Source of the DNA: Sphingomonas lenta
GTDB lineage: Bacteria > Pseudomonadota > Alphaproteobacteria > Sphingomonadales > Sphingomonadaceae
Length of the DNA stretch: 64,000 bases
Reading direction: 5' to 3'
NCBI RefSeq assembly: GCF_002288825.1
Contig: NZ_NSLI01000002.1
Location: forward strand, 765,587 to 829,586
Shown: in pieces, positions 39,680 through 48,905 of the stretch
How the letters are laid out: each line of letters opens with the position of its first letter
Numbering within the stretch: position 1 is the first letter of the stretch
Notes under the pieces: model-generated
Seen by the model: only the letters and a program-made list of their open reading frames with translations
Databases searched by the model: none
What the model was told of the DNA's origin: nothing
Made by a program: the position numbers and the translations under genes

Positions 39680-42178
39680 ATGCTATACTTCTCCCGTCTG
39701 AAGACGGGGCTGATCCTGTGCGTGTGCCTCATCGGCATCCTGCTCAGCATCCCCAGCTTCACGCCATCCAGCCTCCTGCCGGCCTGGTACCCGCAACCTC
39801 ATGTGAACCTAGGCCTGGACCTTCAGGGCGGGTCCTACCTGCTCCTCGAGCTCGACCGCGCCGCGCTCGTGAACGAGCGCCTGGAGAGCGTCCGCGAGCA
39901 GGCGGCCGCGGCGCTCGGCAAAGCCGGCGTCCCCGCGACCACCGAAGTGAGCCATGGCCGCGTCCTGATCGACGTCGCCGACCAGGCTGCCGGAGCCAAG
40001 GCGCTGGCCGACACGGTTGCTGAATTCGGCGCCGATGCCGCCGGCCGCCCGGCGCTCCACCTCGCCCACCGGCCGGGCGGGCTCGCCGTTTCCTACACCG
40101 ACGCCGGTCAGGCGGCGCTGTTGTCCAAGGCTGTCGACCAGTCGATCGCCATCGTGCGCCGCCGCATCGACGAGACCGGCACGAACGAGCCCGTCGTCGC
40201 CAAACGCGGCGCCGACCGCATCCTCGTCGAGCTGCCGGGCGTCACCGATCCCGGCCGCGTACGCACGCTGTTGGGCTCCACCGCCAAGATGACGTTCCAC
40301 CTGGTCGCGAACGGGGCAGACACGACCCGTCCCGGCGTGCGCCGCCTGCCCATGATGGACGGCACAGGCCCAGATGTGCCGGTGCTGAAGCACGTGGAGG
40401 TGGACGGGGCCAACCTGGTCGACGCCACGCCCGGCACCGACCAGCGCATGGGCGGCTGGGTCGTCAACTTCGTCCTCGACAGCGCGGGCGCACGCGCCTT
40501 TGCTCACACGAGCACTCGCCACGTGGGCGAGCCGTTCGCGATCGTGCTCGACGGCAAGGTGCTGAGTGCGCCGGTGATCCGCGAGCCGATCACGAGAGGC
40601 CTCGGCCAGATCAGCGGCGGCTTTAGCGCAGAAGGCGCCAAGGACTTGGCCGTGCTGCTCCGCGCGGGCGCGCTGCCGGCACCGCTCACCGTCGTCGAGG
40701 AGCGCTCGGTAGGAGCGAGCCTCGGCGCGGACGCGATCCACGCGGGTCTCGTCTCCGTCGCGGTCGGCCTATCGCTCGTGATCGGCTTCGTGGTCGCGAT
40801 GTACGGTCGGTTCGGCATCTACGCGGCGGCCGCGCTCATCGCCAACCTCGCGCTCACCATCGCCGGGCTGGCGCTGATGAACGCCACGCTGACCTTGCCC
40901 GGCATTGCGGGCCTGCTGCTGGCGCTCGGCATGGCGGTGGACGCCAACATCCTGGTCAACGAGCGCACACGCGAGGAGCTGGCCAAGGGCAAGAGCGTAC
41001 GCGCCTCGATCGAGGGCGGGTTCCGGCGCGCCTACACGACCGTGCTCGACGCGAACCTGACGACACTGCTCAAGATGCTGGTGCTGCTCGGGTTGGGAGC
41101 CGGCGCTATCAAGGGCTTCGCCATCACGATCAGCTTGGGCATCGTCATCTCGATGTTCACGGCGCTCGTGTTCGTGCGGTACCTGACCGCGCGCTGGCTG
41201 GAGCAAGCCAAACCGAAGCAGCTGAAGATGGGCACCCGCCTGCACTTCCTGCCGGGCAAGACGAGCTTTCGTTTCATGCGTGCGCGGCACGCAGGCCTGA
41301 TCGCGTCGGCGGTGATCAGCCTGGCGTCCGTCGCGCTCGCCGTCTCGCCGGGGCTGAAGATGGGCATCGATTTCTCGGGCGGTGTCGCGGTCGAGGCGCG
41401 TGTGCCGGGTCAGGCCGATCTGGCCGAGCTGCGCGGCGAAGCGGGAGACCTCGGCCTCGGTCCCGTCCAGGTGCAGTCGTTCGGCGGACCCAGCGACGTG
41501 CTCTTACGCCTGGAGAACCAGGAGGGCGGGCCGAAGGCGCAGGCGGCCGCGGTCGCCAAGGTCGAGCACATGCTCCAGGAAGTCGCGCCGGGCGCCGAGG
41601 TGCGCAAGGTCGACGTGGTGGGCGCCGCGATCGGCGACGAGCTGTTCGGCAGCGCCATGTGGGGGCTGGCCATCGCGGCCGTGGCCATGTTTGCCTACAT
41701 CGCGTTCCGGTTCGAGTGGCCGTTCGCGCTGGGGGCGGTCTCGACCATGTTCCTGGACCTAACAAAGACGATCGGCTTTTTCGCGCTGACCGGCTTTGAG
41801 TTCAACATGACCTCGATCGCGGCGATCCTGACGATCATGGGCTTCTCGATCAACGACAAGGTCGTGGTCTACGACCGGGTGCGCGAGAACATGCGCGCGG
41901 TGCGGCACAAGCCACTACGCGAGATCGTCGACCTCTCGATCAACGAGACGCTGTCTCGCACGATCGGGACGTCGCTCGCGCTCTTCCTGGCGACCGCCCC
42001 CCTGGCCCTGTTTGGCGGGCCCGCATTGCAGCAGTTCGCGGTCACGCTCCTGTTCGGACTCGTCTTGGCGACGAGCTCGTCCATCTTCATCGCCGCCCCG
42101 CTGCTGCTCACCTTCTCCGAACTGCGGGACAGGTGGGCGAAGCGGGCGTCCCAAAGCGCTTCGCCGGCTACGGCCTAG
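39680..42178 (+). CDS. secDF: SecD-SecF fusion, protein translocase accessory subunit
   Basis: An 832-residue membrane protein combining SecD (about 1-520) and SecF (about 540-832), which use the proton gradient to help release exported proteins at the periplasmic side. SecD features: LGLDLQGGSYLLLELD after the first helix, the P1-head part (VRRRIDETGTNEPVV), and five clustered helices with AVDANILVNERTREEL. SecF features: GIDFSGGVAVEAR and SINDKVVVYDRVRENM. The start ATG 39680 follows a weak GAGGG. No yajC or separate secD/secF is nearby, so this may be a second, stand-alone copy. Confidence 0.92.
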   Translation: MLYFSRLKTGLILCVCLIGILLSIPSFTPSSLLPAWYPQPHVNLGLDLQGGSYLLLELDRAALVNERLESVREQAAAALGKAGVPATTEVSHGRVLIDVADQAAGAKALADTVAEFGADAAGRPALHLAHRPGGLAVSYTDAGQAALLSKAVDQSIAIVRRRIDETGTNEPVVAKRGADRILVELPGVTDPGRVRTLLGSTAKMTFHLVANGADTTRPGVRRLPMMDGTGPDVPVLKHVEVDGANLVDATPGTDQRMGGWVVNFVLDSAGARAFAHTSTRHVGEPFAIVLDGKVLSAPVIREPITRGLGQISGGFSAEGAKDLAVLLRAGALPAPLTVVEERSVGASLGADAIHAGLVSVAVGLSLVIGFVVAMYGRFGIYAAAALIANLALTIAGLALMNATLTLPGIAGLLLALGMAVDANILVNERTREELAKGKSVRASIEGGFRRAYTTVLDANLTTLLKMLVLLGLGAGAIKGFAITISLGIVISMFTALVFVRYLTARWLEQAKPKQLKMGTRLHFLPGKTSFRFMRARHAGLIASAVISLASVALAVSPGLKMGIDFSGGVAVEARVPGQADLAELRGEAGDLGLGPVQVQSFGGPSDVLLRLENQEGGPKAQAAAVAKVEHMLQEVAPGAEVRKVDVVGAAIGDELFGSAMWGLAIAAVAMFAYIAFRFEWPFALGAVSTMFLDLTKTIGFFALTGFEFNMTSIAAILTIMGFSINDKVVVYDRVRENMRAVRHKPLREIVDLSINETLSRTIGTSLALFLATAPLALFGGPALQQFAVTLLFGLVLATSSSIFIAAPLLLTFSELRDRWAKRASQSASPATA

Positions 42179-42192
42179 GGCTGGACCGAACC

Positions 42193-42217
42193 GAGCCGGG
42201 AGCCCCGCTCCCGGCTC
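42193..42217 (+). terminator. hairpin after secDF
   Basis: A perfect 11-bp stem (GAGCCGGGAGC / GCTCCCGGCTC) with a CCC loop lies 15 bases after the secDF stop. No T-run follows. Confidence 0.6.
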
Positions 42218-42280
42218 AGACCGCGACTGGCAATTGGCGAGCTTGGCCTCGGCTCAGGGCTCCCGTCGAACCCGGCCCGC

Positions 42281-42484
42281 TCAGAGCTTCGAGACGTGCT
42301 CCAGCAGCAGCCAGACATACTCCTCACCGACCGTGTCGAGGAGGATGATGAGCACGAAGGTGACGAGAACGATGGAAGACAGGATCAGCCGCTCCGCGTC
42401 AATGCGGAGCCGCTTGGAGCCCGCCTTGCTGGGGCACTCGTGGAGGAAGGGGTTCGATCGTCCCCCGTAGCGACGGTGGCTCAT
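42281..42484 (-). CDS. small single-span membrane protein
   Basis: A 67-residue protein: a hydrophilic, basic N-terminus (SHRRYGGRSNPFLHE) and one strong membrane helix (LILSSIVLVTFVLIILLDTV). The pattern suggests an inner-membrane protein with its N-terminus inside. It is divergent from another small membrane protein gene at 42541. I recognise no family. Confidence 0.5.
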   Translation of the reverse strand: MSHRRYGGRSNPFLHECPSKAGSKRLRIDAERLILSSIVLVTFVLIILLDTVGEEYVWLLLEHVSKL

Positions 42485-42540
42485 GCCCGACGCGGTACCC
42501 GCAAAAACTGAGCTTTCTCCTACCGGACTGAACGCCTACT

Positions 42541-42726
42541 ATGTTCGACACCGTCCTCGATGTCCTGCTCGTCGTCTTTCTCGTGGCTATCGGCCCGTAC
42601 TATGTCGCCTCGAGCCGGCGCGCGCCGAACCCATTCGCCAATCGAGGAAGACTCGATCGCAACCTGCTCCTCATGATCTTGAGCTTGGGGCTGGCTGTCG
42701 CGGTCGCTCTGAGGTTACTGCACTGA
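42541..42726 (+). CDS. small two-span membrane protein
   Basis: A 61-residue protein with two hydrophobic helices (VLDVLLVVFLVAIGPYYVA and LLLMILSLGLAVAVALRLL) joined by a basic, Pro/Asn-containing loop. No clear ribosome site, and no family recognised. It is plausible as a gene from its regular hydrophobic pattern only. Confidence 0.45.
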   Translation: MFDTVLDVLLVVFLVAIGPYYVASSRRAPNPFANRGRLDRNLLLMILSLGLAVAVALRLLH

Positions 42727-42953
42727 TCCGGAGTGGGATGCTCTAAGAGCGAGCATAAGTAGTGCTCGAGGCCGGTCTAGGCCCGCGGGCGTGACCCAGC
42801 ATTCGACATTCAGGCCGTTTGGTGCGCTGCCCGACATCCGCCATCTGTTCATGTTAGTCTAACGGTAGCCTTGAGGCGTCCTGACCTATTGTTCCATCAG
42901 GGTCGGGCATCGATCACTGGACCACGGCCGGCACGCCTGACTATGGTCAGAAC

Positions 42954-43493
42954 ATGGCGCCTGATCTTAAACTCCGCCTTGCCACTGAGGGCGACATCTC
43001 AGCGATTGATGAGCTAATCGCCCGCTCCGTGCACGGCCTACAGGCGAAGGACTACACCCAAGAACAGCGGGATGCGGCACTCGGCCAAGTGTTCCTGACT
43101 GATCGCGGACTCATCGCCGATCGCACCTACTTCGTTGTGGAAACTAAGGCTGGCGACCTCGTCGGCGCTGGGGGCTGGTCCGATCGGCGAGCCCTCCATG
43201 GTGGCCACACCCATAGCGATAGCGGCGAACGGGTTGACCCTGCCAAGGACGCCGCCCGTATCCGGGCCTACTTCGTGGATCCGGCCTTCGCCCGTCAGGG
43301 TGTAGCGTCAGCAATTCTCGCAGCATGCGAGGCAGCTGCGCGTAGGCGAGGCTTCTCGCGTATGGCTTTGGGAGCGACGCTGACCGGCGTGCCTTTCTAC
43401 GCGCGACGCGGTTACGTCGAGCACGGACGGGAACAGGCGTTGTTGCCGAACGCCGAAACGCTAACCGTCGTGTTGATGGAGCGCAACATCTAG
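42954..43493 (+). CDS. GNAT-family N-acetyltransferase
   Basis: A 179-residue cytoplasmic enzyme of the GCN5-related acetyltransferase superfamily. The core motif A is RIRAYFVDPAFARQGVASAILAACEAAARRRG (acetyl-CoA binding, R/Q-x-x-G-x-A), followed by the beta-bulge strand LGATLTGVPFYARRGYVEHG. The N-terminal strand LRLATEGDISAIDELI is typical. It seems monocistronic. The acceptor molecule cannot be predicted. Confidence 0.88.
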   Translation: MAPDLKLRLATEGDISAIDELIARSVHGLQAKDYTQEQRDAALGQVFLTDRGLIADRTYFVVETKAGDLVGAGGWSDRRALHGGHTHSDSGERVDPAKDAARIRAYFVDPAFARQGVASAILAACEAAARRRGFSRMALGATLTGVPFYARRGYVEHGREQALLPNAETLTVVLMERNI

Positions 43494-43624
43494 TAGCTGC
43501 CCTACGGCGGCGCGGACCATCACCGGCCATTCAGTCCAGCTTCGGTGCTCTCCACATCCCGTCATCCTTGCCGAGTTCGCCGTTCGCCAAAAGCAGACAT
43601 GCGTTCAGAACGAGGTCAGCGTAG

Positions 43625-44164
43625 CTATCGGGAACCGCGTCGTACGTAGAGCGTGAAGGTGCTGCCATCCTTCCCCGTGCTGACGGCGATCGTGCGATAT
43701 TCATCCATTCGGTTTTCAGCCGACGCGCCGGATACTGCTAAACTCCGCAACCGACGAATGACGTCGGGGGAGTTCCGCCCCAAAAGGCCCGAAATTTCGC
43801 AGAGCGTCGCCGCGCAACTGATGTCGAGAGGGCTCTCGTCATCTACGGCGAGGAGATCCTCAAGAACGGCCCTGAGCGCCACTTCCGCCTTGCCGGCCCA
43901 GTGAACGTCGCGCGGTTCAGCCCTGAAGAGCGCATAGAGCCGCTGAACTTCATGACCGTCCGCGCTATTTGCGTCACTGATGGGCTGATGAGCTGCCAGA
44001 TGGTTCGGCGTAGCGGACGGCATGAGGCCGATAGCGACGTCGGCTCCCCGGACTATTACTATTCCGGAGGAGGCGTCCGGCGAGTACGGGCGCTTCTGAG
44101 CGAACATCGTCGCGACGACGCCCATGCTCAGCAGTCCGATAATCCAGTAGAGATATGTTCGCAT
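43625..44164 (-). CDS. membrane-anchored or exported protein, unknown
   Basis: A 179-residue protein started at ATG 44164 (MRTYLYWIIGLLSMG), which gives an N-terminal membrane helix directly after the start; the frame is open 45 bases further. The rest is soluble and mixed helical (EVALRAVLEDLLAVDDESPLDISCAATLCEISG), with two Cys that could form a disulfide (CAATLC), fitting a periplasmic location. No family recognised. Confidence 0.6.
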   Translation of the reverse strand: MRTYLYWIIGLLSMGVVATMFAQKRPYSPDASSGIVIVRGADVAIGLMPSATPNHLAAHQPISDANSADGHEVQRLYALFRAEPRDVHWAGKAEVALRAVLEDLLAVDDESPLDISCAATLCEISGLLGRNSPDVIRRLRSLAVSGASAENRMDEYRTIAVSTGKDGSTFTLYVRRGSR

Positions 44165-44261
44165 AACCCACCCGGTTGCGGAGCGCCGTCGAGATTGTCG
44201 CAGCGTCATTAAACTGTCCCACGCCAGTTACTGGCGCGGGGCAGAGCAACCGCGCTCGCTT

Positions 44262-45191
44262 CTACGGCTGCGCCTCCGCGAAGGTGTCGGCGTACCGCAG
44301 TTCGTCGATGAACAGCTTGTGGTTGGTATCGGTGTCCGTCTGGTAGATGCCGACCTCGACCGAGGTGCCGTCCGTCGTGCCGGGCACAGCGGTGCTCGAG
44401 TAAGAGCTTGGCGTGTACCCGACCTTGCCAGTCCAATTCGCCGCCTGAGCGTCGTTGACCCAGGCTTGGACGCGACCGGTGTTGCCGAATGGGTCGAATT
44501 TCACCGACACCACGATCTTGTACCACTCTCCGCGGGTGAACGTGAGCGGCGCGCCGGATGCATCGGTGAGGTAGGCGAGCTGCGGGTTGCTCGTGCTGAA
44601 CCCGCCCTTGTTCGTGAACCCGCCGCTGCCCCGCATCTGGTCGTTACCCATCAGCAGGTACATACGGATGACACCGTTCGACTCGTCCGTCCTGAGCTGG
44701 AGCGCGGGCCAGCCAGATCCCTGCCAGTTCTGGTAGATGCCGGTGCCGGGCGGGTCGTTGGGGTTCGACCCGTTAGCGAGCTGCCAGCCGGTGTCGAATT
44801 TGACGGCGAACCCGGTGAACTTTGTCGTTCCGGCGAGCACCTGCGGCGAGTCGCCGTTGGTCCCGCCGATCAGCTGGTAGAAGATCTTCTGGAGACCCGC
44901 CCCGTCCGCGGGCGAGCCGGTGTTGATGGAAACGGCGACCGCCTTACCCGTCGAGCGGTAACGCTCCTTGCCCGAGATCCACGGCGTGATCATGCCGGCG
45001 GTGCTCTTGGTCGGTTTGGTGTTGGCGGGTAGCGTGTTGACGATGTTGTTGAGCGCCCAGGTTGTCGGGTCGATGGCCGTCCCAGACTGCCACGAGTAGC
45101 GCCTTATCACCCGTGCGTCGGCGGCGGCGGCGAGGAGCAGCGAAGCAGACGCCAGGACGGCGGGACACAGGTGCTTTGCAGACCAGTTCAT
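44262..45191 (-). CDS. exported jelly-roll polysaccharide lyase-like protein
   Basis: A 309-residue protein with a signal peptide (MNWSAKHLCPAVLASASLLLAAAA). The body is a beta-rich concanavalin-like fold: TKFTGFAVKFDTGWQL, GWPALQLRTDESNGVIRMYLL, REWYKIVVSVKFDP-like GEWYKIVVSVKFDPFGNTGRVQAWVND and a terminal strand TDTNHKLFIDELRYAD. This pattern resembles the Polysacc_lyase (PF14099) group with heparin lyase I (PL13) and glucuronan lyase (PL20). It is the last gene of the TonB receptor operon. With KduI/KduD nearby it likely cleaves a glucuronate- or other uronate-containing glycan. Family placement is tentative. Confidence 0.7.
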   Translation of the reverse strand: MNWSAKHLCPAVLASASLLLAAAADARVIRRYSWQSGTAIDPTTWALNNIVNTLPANTKPTKSTAGMITPWISGKERYRSTGKAVAVSINTGSPADGAGLQKIFYQLIGGTNGDSPQVLAGTTKFTGFAVKFDTGWQLANGSNPNDPPGTGIYQNWQGSGWPALQLRTDESNGVIRMYLLMGNDQMRGSGGFTNKGGFSTSNPQLAYLTDASGAPLTFTRGEWYKIVVSVKFDPFGNTGRVQAWVNDAQAANWTGKVGYTPSSYSSTAVPGTTDGTSVEVGIYQTDTDTNHKLFIDELRYADTFAEAQP

Positions 45192-45274
45192 GGCATTCCT
45201 CCGTGGTCGCGCGACATGATCATCCGGAGTTCCAGGCTCACGCAGACCCGGCCGGAGTTGGTCCACCGGGGAGC

Positions 45275-46267
45275 TCAGGCGCGACTCCAGCCTTTCAGCT
45301 CGACCATCTTCGCGGCCGCCCCTCGCCAGCGGGGCTCGTTGATCAAGCGGGAGCCGTAGACGAGCGCCTGCACGCCCTCCTCGTAGTTGAACTCCTTGAC
45401 CTTGCCGCCGCGGTAAGTCTCGACGCCGATCCGCGTGGACCCGGTCGGATCGATGGAGCCGTCGGGGCGCTGCTTGGCGAGCACGGGCGGTACGGCCCGC
45501 CGGATCATGCCCGAGACCGCCGCGCGCATCGTCGGGTCGACGCAAGAGGCCAGATAGCGCTCGGCAAACAGCGCGCCCGCCGCCTGATAGCTCGCGTCGA
45601 AGCCGCCGCGCTCCGGGTTGACGCCGTCCGGCCGCTGGAGCGCGATCCCCTCCCTCGCCCATTGTGCCGCGCGCCGGATCAGCGCCGCGTCGCCCGTCAC
45701 GGCGCCGATCTGGCCGAGCATGCTCGCCATGACGTAGCGGCGATGCGTGAACGGTGCGCTGTGGCTCGCCGCATCTGCCTCCATGGCCGGCGCCGTCATC
45801 CATCGGCCGGCCTTTAGGAGCGTCGCCCGGCGGGCCGGCGTCGCGCCGCCCGGGTCGATGAGGCAGGCCCGTGCCGCCGCCTCCAGAAACAGCGACGCAG
45901 AGTGCTGGACGTCGTCGCCGGGGAACCCGCCATCAGGCTGTTGCTGGGCGAGACCGTAGTCGATGATGAGCCAGCCGTTCCGGATCCAGTCGCGCTTGCT
46001 CCTCACCACACCGCGGGTGATCCATTCGGCCCCCTGGCGCTGGTATTCGATGAAGCGAAAGCTCTCCCGGTTAAGCCCAGCCGCACCGTTCGGGCCGAAC
46101 TCGCCCAGCGGCCGGCCGAACAGGCCGCGCAGCAGCGGGTCGCGGACGAGGTCGCGCATGGTCGATCGCGCCGCCGGCGCCGCCAGCGCGTCGACCCGGC
46201 CAAAGTAGAGCAGCGGCGCCGCGAGCGAGAGCTGCAGAAAGGAGCGCCGATCGGGCTGGACGGTCAT
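45275..46267 (-). CDS. Tat-exported alpha/alpha-toroid protein, possible lyase
   Basis: A 330-residue protein. The N-terminus has a twin-arginine signal (DRRSFLQLSLAAPLL), so it should be exported folded. The rest is helical, with repeated toroid-like segments: QQQPDGGFPGDDVQHSASLF, RPDGVNPERGGFDASYQAAG and QRPDGSIDPTGSTRIGVETY. These resemble alpha/alpha-barrel polysaccharide lyases and hydrolases. A PL38-like glucuronan lyase is one possibility, but I cannot confirm the family. It overlaps the symporter gene by four bases and precedes the jelly-roll lyase gene by 83 bases. Confidence 0.7.
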   Translation of the reverse strand: MTVQPDRRSFLQLSLAAPLLYFGRVDALAAPAARSTMRDLVRDPLLRGLFGRPLGEFGPNGAAGLNRESFRFIEYQRQGAEWITRGVVRSKRDWIRNGWLIIDYGLAQQQPDGGFPGDDVQHSASLFLEAAARACLIDPGGATPARRATLLKAGRWMTAPAMEADAASHSAPFTHRRYVMASMLGQIGAVTGDAALIRRAAQWAREGIALQRPDGVNPERGGFDASYQAAGALFAERYLASCVDPTMRAAVSGMIRRAVPPVLAKQRPDGSIDPTGSTRIGVETYRGGKVKEFNYEEGVQALVYGSRLINEPRWRGAAAKMVELKGWSRA

Positions 46268-47772
46268 CGGGATCCTCCGGGAACGAGAAGTGACGGGGTG
46301 GTCGGGCGCGACGAGCCGCCGCGCCCCCAGAGTCGCGCGTAAGGCTGGCCGGTCAGCGCCTCGACGATGCGGCCGGCGTCGGCATCCTCGGGCGCGGTCG
46401 CGCCGGCGCGGGCGCGCTCGATCTCCCGCATGAGCACGGCGTGCGTGTCGCGGTTGAGCGCGAAGCGGTAGGACGCGACCGCGCCTACGACGAGCAGCGC
46501 GAGCGGGGCGAGCGTCAGCAGGCCGACGATGGTCGCGACGGCTCCCGATCCTTGTGCGGTCGCGCCCGCCACGAACCCGCCCGCATCGAGCGCCGCGCCC
46601 GTGACCATCACCGCGCCAGCCTGGACCGTCTTCCGGACCAGCGTCATCACGCCCGCGAAGATGCCTTCGCGTCGGCGGCCAGTCATGATCTCGTCGACGT
46701 CGGCGATGTAGTTGTAGGTGTTCCAGGGGATATAGATGAGCCCGCCGCGTCCGAGCCCGCACAGGCCCACCGCGACGTAGGCGAGCGCCGCCGCCGTAGG
46801 CCCGCCCGCGAACCAGCATGCGCCGAGGGCGAGGATGCCGACCGCGTATAGCACCGCCGCGAGCCGCCAGGCCGGTCCGGGGTGCAGGCGCACCGTCAGC
46901 GGCGTGAAGGCCGCGACGCCCACGAACTGCGCGCCCGCCATCAGCGCCAGCATGGCGGACGCGATCGCGACGCTGCCGGACAGCGCGAACACCACGAAGT
47001 AGGTGAAGACGGCCGTGAACAGGTCGATTGCGGTGTAGCCGCCGAGGTAGAGCGCCAGGTGCAGCCGGAAGGCACGCACCTTCAGCGTCGAGACGAGGTT
47101 GGGCAGCAGGCTGCGCAACGGGTTCGAAGTCCGGGAGGCCTCCGTGGCGGCGCTCGGGGGCCGCTCCCAGCTCAGCGCCCATGTCGCTCCGACCGACAGC
47201 ACGAACAGGGCCGAAAAGATCATTCCCATGTAGAGGAAGGTGTCGGCGGACTCGCGCCCGAGCCCGTCCACGATCCATTTGGGCAGGATGCCCGCCATGA
47301 TCGCCGCCACCTGGCCCACCAGGATGCGCGCGCCCGCGAACCGCGCCCGCGTCCGGTAGTCGTCGGTCATCTCGGCCGCGAGCGTCTCGTAGGGGATCAG
47401 GATCGAGGCGTAGACCAGCTCGAAGAAGACGTAGGTCAGGAGATAGTAGAAGTAATCCTGCCCCGGCACCCACATCAGCGTGAAGCTAGGCAGCAGCGGC
47501 AGGCCGAGCAGCAGGAACACGCGCCGCCGCCCGAAGCGCCGCCCGAGCCGGGTCGAGCGCAGCCCGTCGGATAGATGCCCGATTAACGGGCTCGCCACCG
47601 CGTCGAGCACGCGCGCGATCGCGAAGATGGAGGCGGCCTGCGTCGCGGTGAGACCGCAGAAGGTCGTGTAGAAGAACAGGATCCAGCCACCCACCACCGC
47701 CATCGCACCCGAGCCGAGCATGTCGGTCAGCCCGTAGGCGACGAGGTGACGGGGGCGGACGGGCCGGCTCAC
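46264..47772 (-). CDS. MFS/GPH-type symporter of the uronate locus
   Basis: A 502-residue inner-membrane transporter of the glycoside-pentoside-hexuronide:cation family. The pattern ARVLDAVASPLIGHLSDGLRSTRLGRRFGRRR follows helix 2, and a similar repeat occurs after helix 8 (DVDEIMTGRRREG). About twelve membrane spans. It overlaps the GH105 gene upstream and the Tat protein gene downstream by four bases each (ATGA type), so it is tightly coupled. It would import unsaturated oligouronides or monomers. It is only distantly related to the mannoside symporter at 14 kb. Confidence 0.88.
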   Translation of the reverse strand: MSRPVRPRHLVAYGLTDMLGSGAMAVVGGWILFFYTTFCGLTATQAASIFAIARVLDAVASPLIGHLSDGLRSTRLGRRFGRRRVFLLLGLPLLPSFTLMWVPGQDYFYYLLTYVFFELVYASILIPYETLAAEMTDDYRTRARFAGARILVGQVAAIMAGILPKWIVDGLGRESADTFLYMGMIFSALFVLSVGATWALSWERPPSAATEASRTSNPLRSLLPNLVSTLKVRAFRLHLALYLGGYTAIDLFTAVFTYFVVFALSGSVAIASAMLALMAGAQFVGVAAFTPLTVRLHPGPAWRLAAVLYAVGILALGACWFAGGPTAAALAYVAVGLCGLGRGGLIYIPWNTYNYIADVDEIMTGRRREGIFAGVMTLVRKTVQAGAVMVTGAALDAGGFVAGATAQGSGAVATIVGLLTLAPLALLVVGAVASYRFALNRDTHAVLMREIERARAGATAPEDADAGRIVEALTGQPYARLWGRGGSSRPTTPSLLVPGGSR

Positions 47773-48902
47773 GCGCCCGCCTCCTCCGCAATTAGCCGGT
47801 ATTCGCCGAGCGCGAGGATAGCCATCGCCTGGCCGTAGGGCATGGGGGTGATCGGCACCGCCGCGTACTCGTCCAGCGTGTCGAACATGGGCGTGCCGAA
47901 CGACACGTCGGCGAGCGCGCCGTCGTCCCCTACCCGGTCCAGCACCGCCGCCGCGGCGCGGCGCCCCGCGTCAAGGAACCGCGACGGCAGGCAGCCGGTG
48001 CGCACGCCCTTCAGGAGGCCGTAGGCGAAGCCGGCTGTCGCCGACGCCTCGCCATAGGTTCCCGAATCGTCGAGCAGGGTCGGCCACAGCCCGTCGGGAC
48101 GTTGGCGGGCCACGAGCGCCTCGGCCTGTAGCGTCAGCAGGGAGACGAGGTGGTCGCGCACGCCGTTGCCGGGCACGAGCCCGAGCATGTCGACCAGCTC
48201 CGGGATCGCCATCGTGATCCAGCTGTTGCCCCGCGCCCAGAGCGCGCCGGAGAAGTGGTGGCCACCTTCGAACGTCCAGCCGTGGAACCACAGCCCGGTG
48301 CGCCGGTCGAGGAGATAGTCCGCATGCACCAGGAACTGCCGCTTCGCCTCCTCGACATAGCGGGGGCGGCCGAGCACCTGGCCGATGCGGGCCAGCGGCA
48401 GCACGGTCATGAACAGCGTGTCGTCCCAGAGCTGGCCCGTGTTGGGCTTGTCGATGACGAGGTGTTGGAAGCCGCCGCCGGGCGTGCGGGGCAGGTCGCG
48501 CATGATCCACTCGCCCCAGTCGGCGAGCGTCGCCAGATGGGCACCGTCCCTGTCCCGCGCGGCGAGGCAGGCCAATGTCAGCATGGGAGATACGGTGTTG
48601 ATGTTGCGGTGGACCGGCGGCTCGGCCGCGCGCGCGGCGAACCAGTCGCGGATCAGCGCCTCCGTCGCGGCGTCGCCCGCGCGCTCCACGTGCTTCATCA
48701 GCCCGTAAAGGCCGACGCCCTGCGGCCAGTCCCACACGCGCCAGCTCTTGGTGTCAGCGATGACGCCGCCCTCGAGCTCGACGAGGAAGCGCCCGTCGCG
48801 GTCGTCGATACCGACGAGGTGCCGGACCAGCCGGTCGAGCGCGGCGTCGATCCGATCCGCCTCGGACGCGGTGCGATGCTCAAGCACGGGCGCGCTCGCC
48901 AT
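47769..48902 (-). CDS. GH105/GH88-type unsaturated glucuronyl hydrolase
   Basis: A 377-residue glycoside hydrolase acting on oligosaccharides with a 4,5-unsaturated uronate at the non-reducing end, the products of lyases. The (alpha/alpha)6 barrel shows the family core GQLWDDTLFMTVLPLARIG with catalytic Asp 160/161, WFHGWTFEGGHHFSGALWARGNSWITMAI and ASATAGFAYGLLKGVRTG. No signal peptide, so it acts in the cytoplasm. It starts 3 bases after the receptor gene stop and overlaps the symporter gene. Its product would spontaneously open to the KduI substrate. Confidence 0.9.
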   Translation of the reverse strand: MASAPVLEHRTASEADRIDAALDRLVRHLVGIDDRDGRFLVELEGGVIADTKSWRVWDWPQGVGLYGLMKHVERAGDAATEALIRDWFAARAAEPPVHRNINTVSPMLTLACLAARDRDGAHLATLADWGEWIMRDLPRTPGGGFQHLVIDKPNTGQLWDDTLFMTVLPLARIGQVLGRPRYVEEAKRQFLVHADYLLDRRTGLWFHGWTFEGGHHFSGALWARGNSWITMAIPELVDMLGLVPGNGVRDHLVSLLTLQAEALVARQRPDGLWPTLLDDSGTYGEASATAGFAYGLLKGVRTGCLPSRFLDAGRRAAAAVLDRVGDDGALADVSFGTPMFDTLDEYAAVPITPMPYGQAMAILALGEYRLIAEEAGA

Positions 48903-48905
48903 GGT

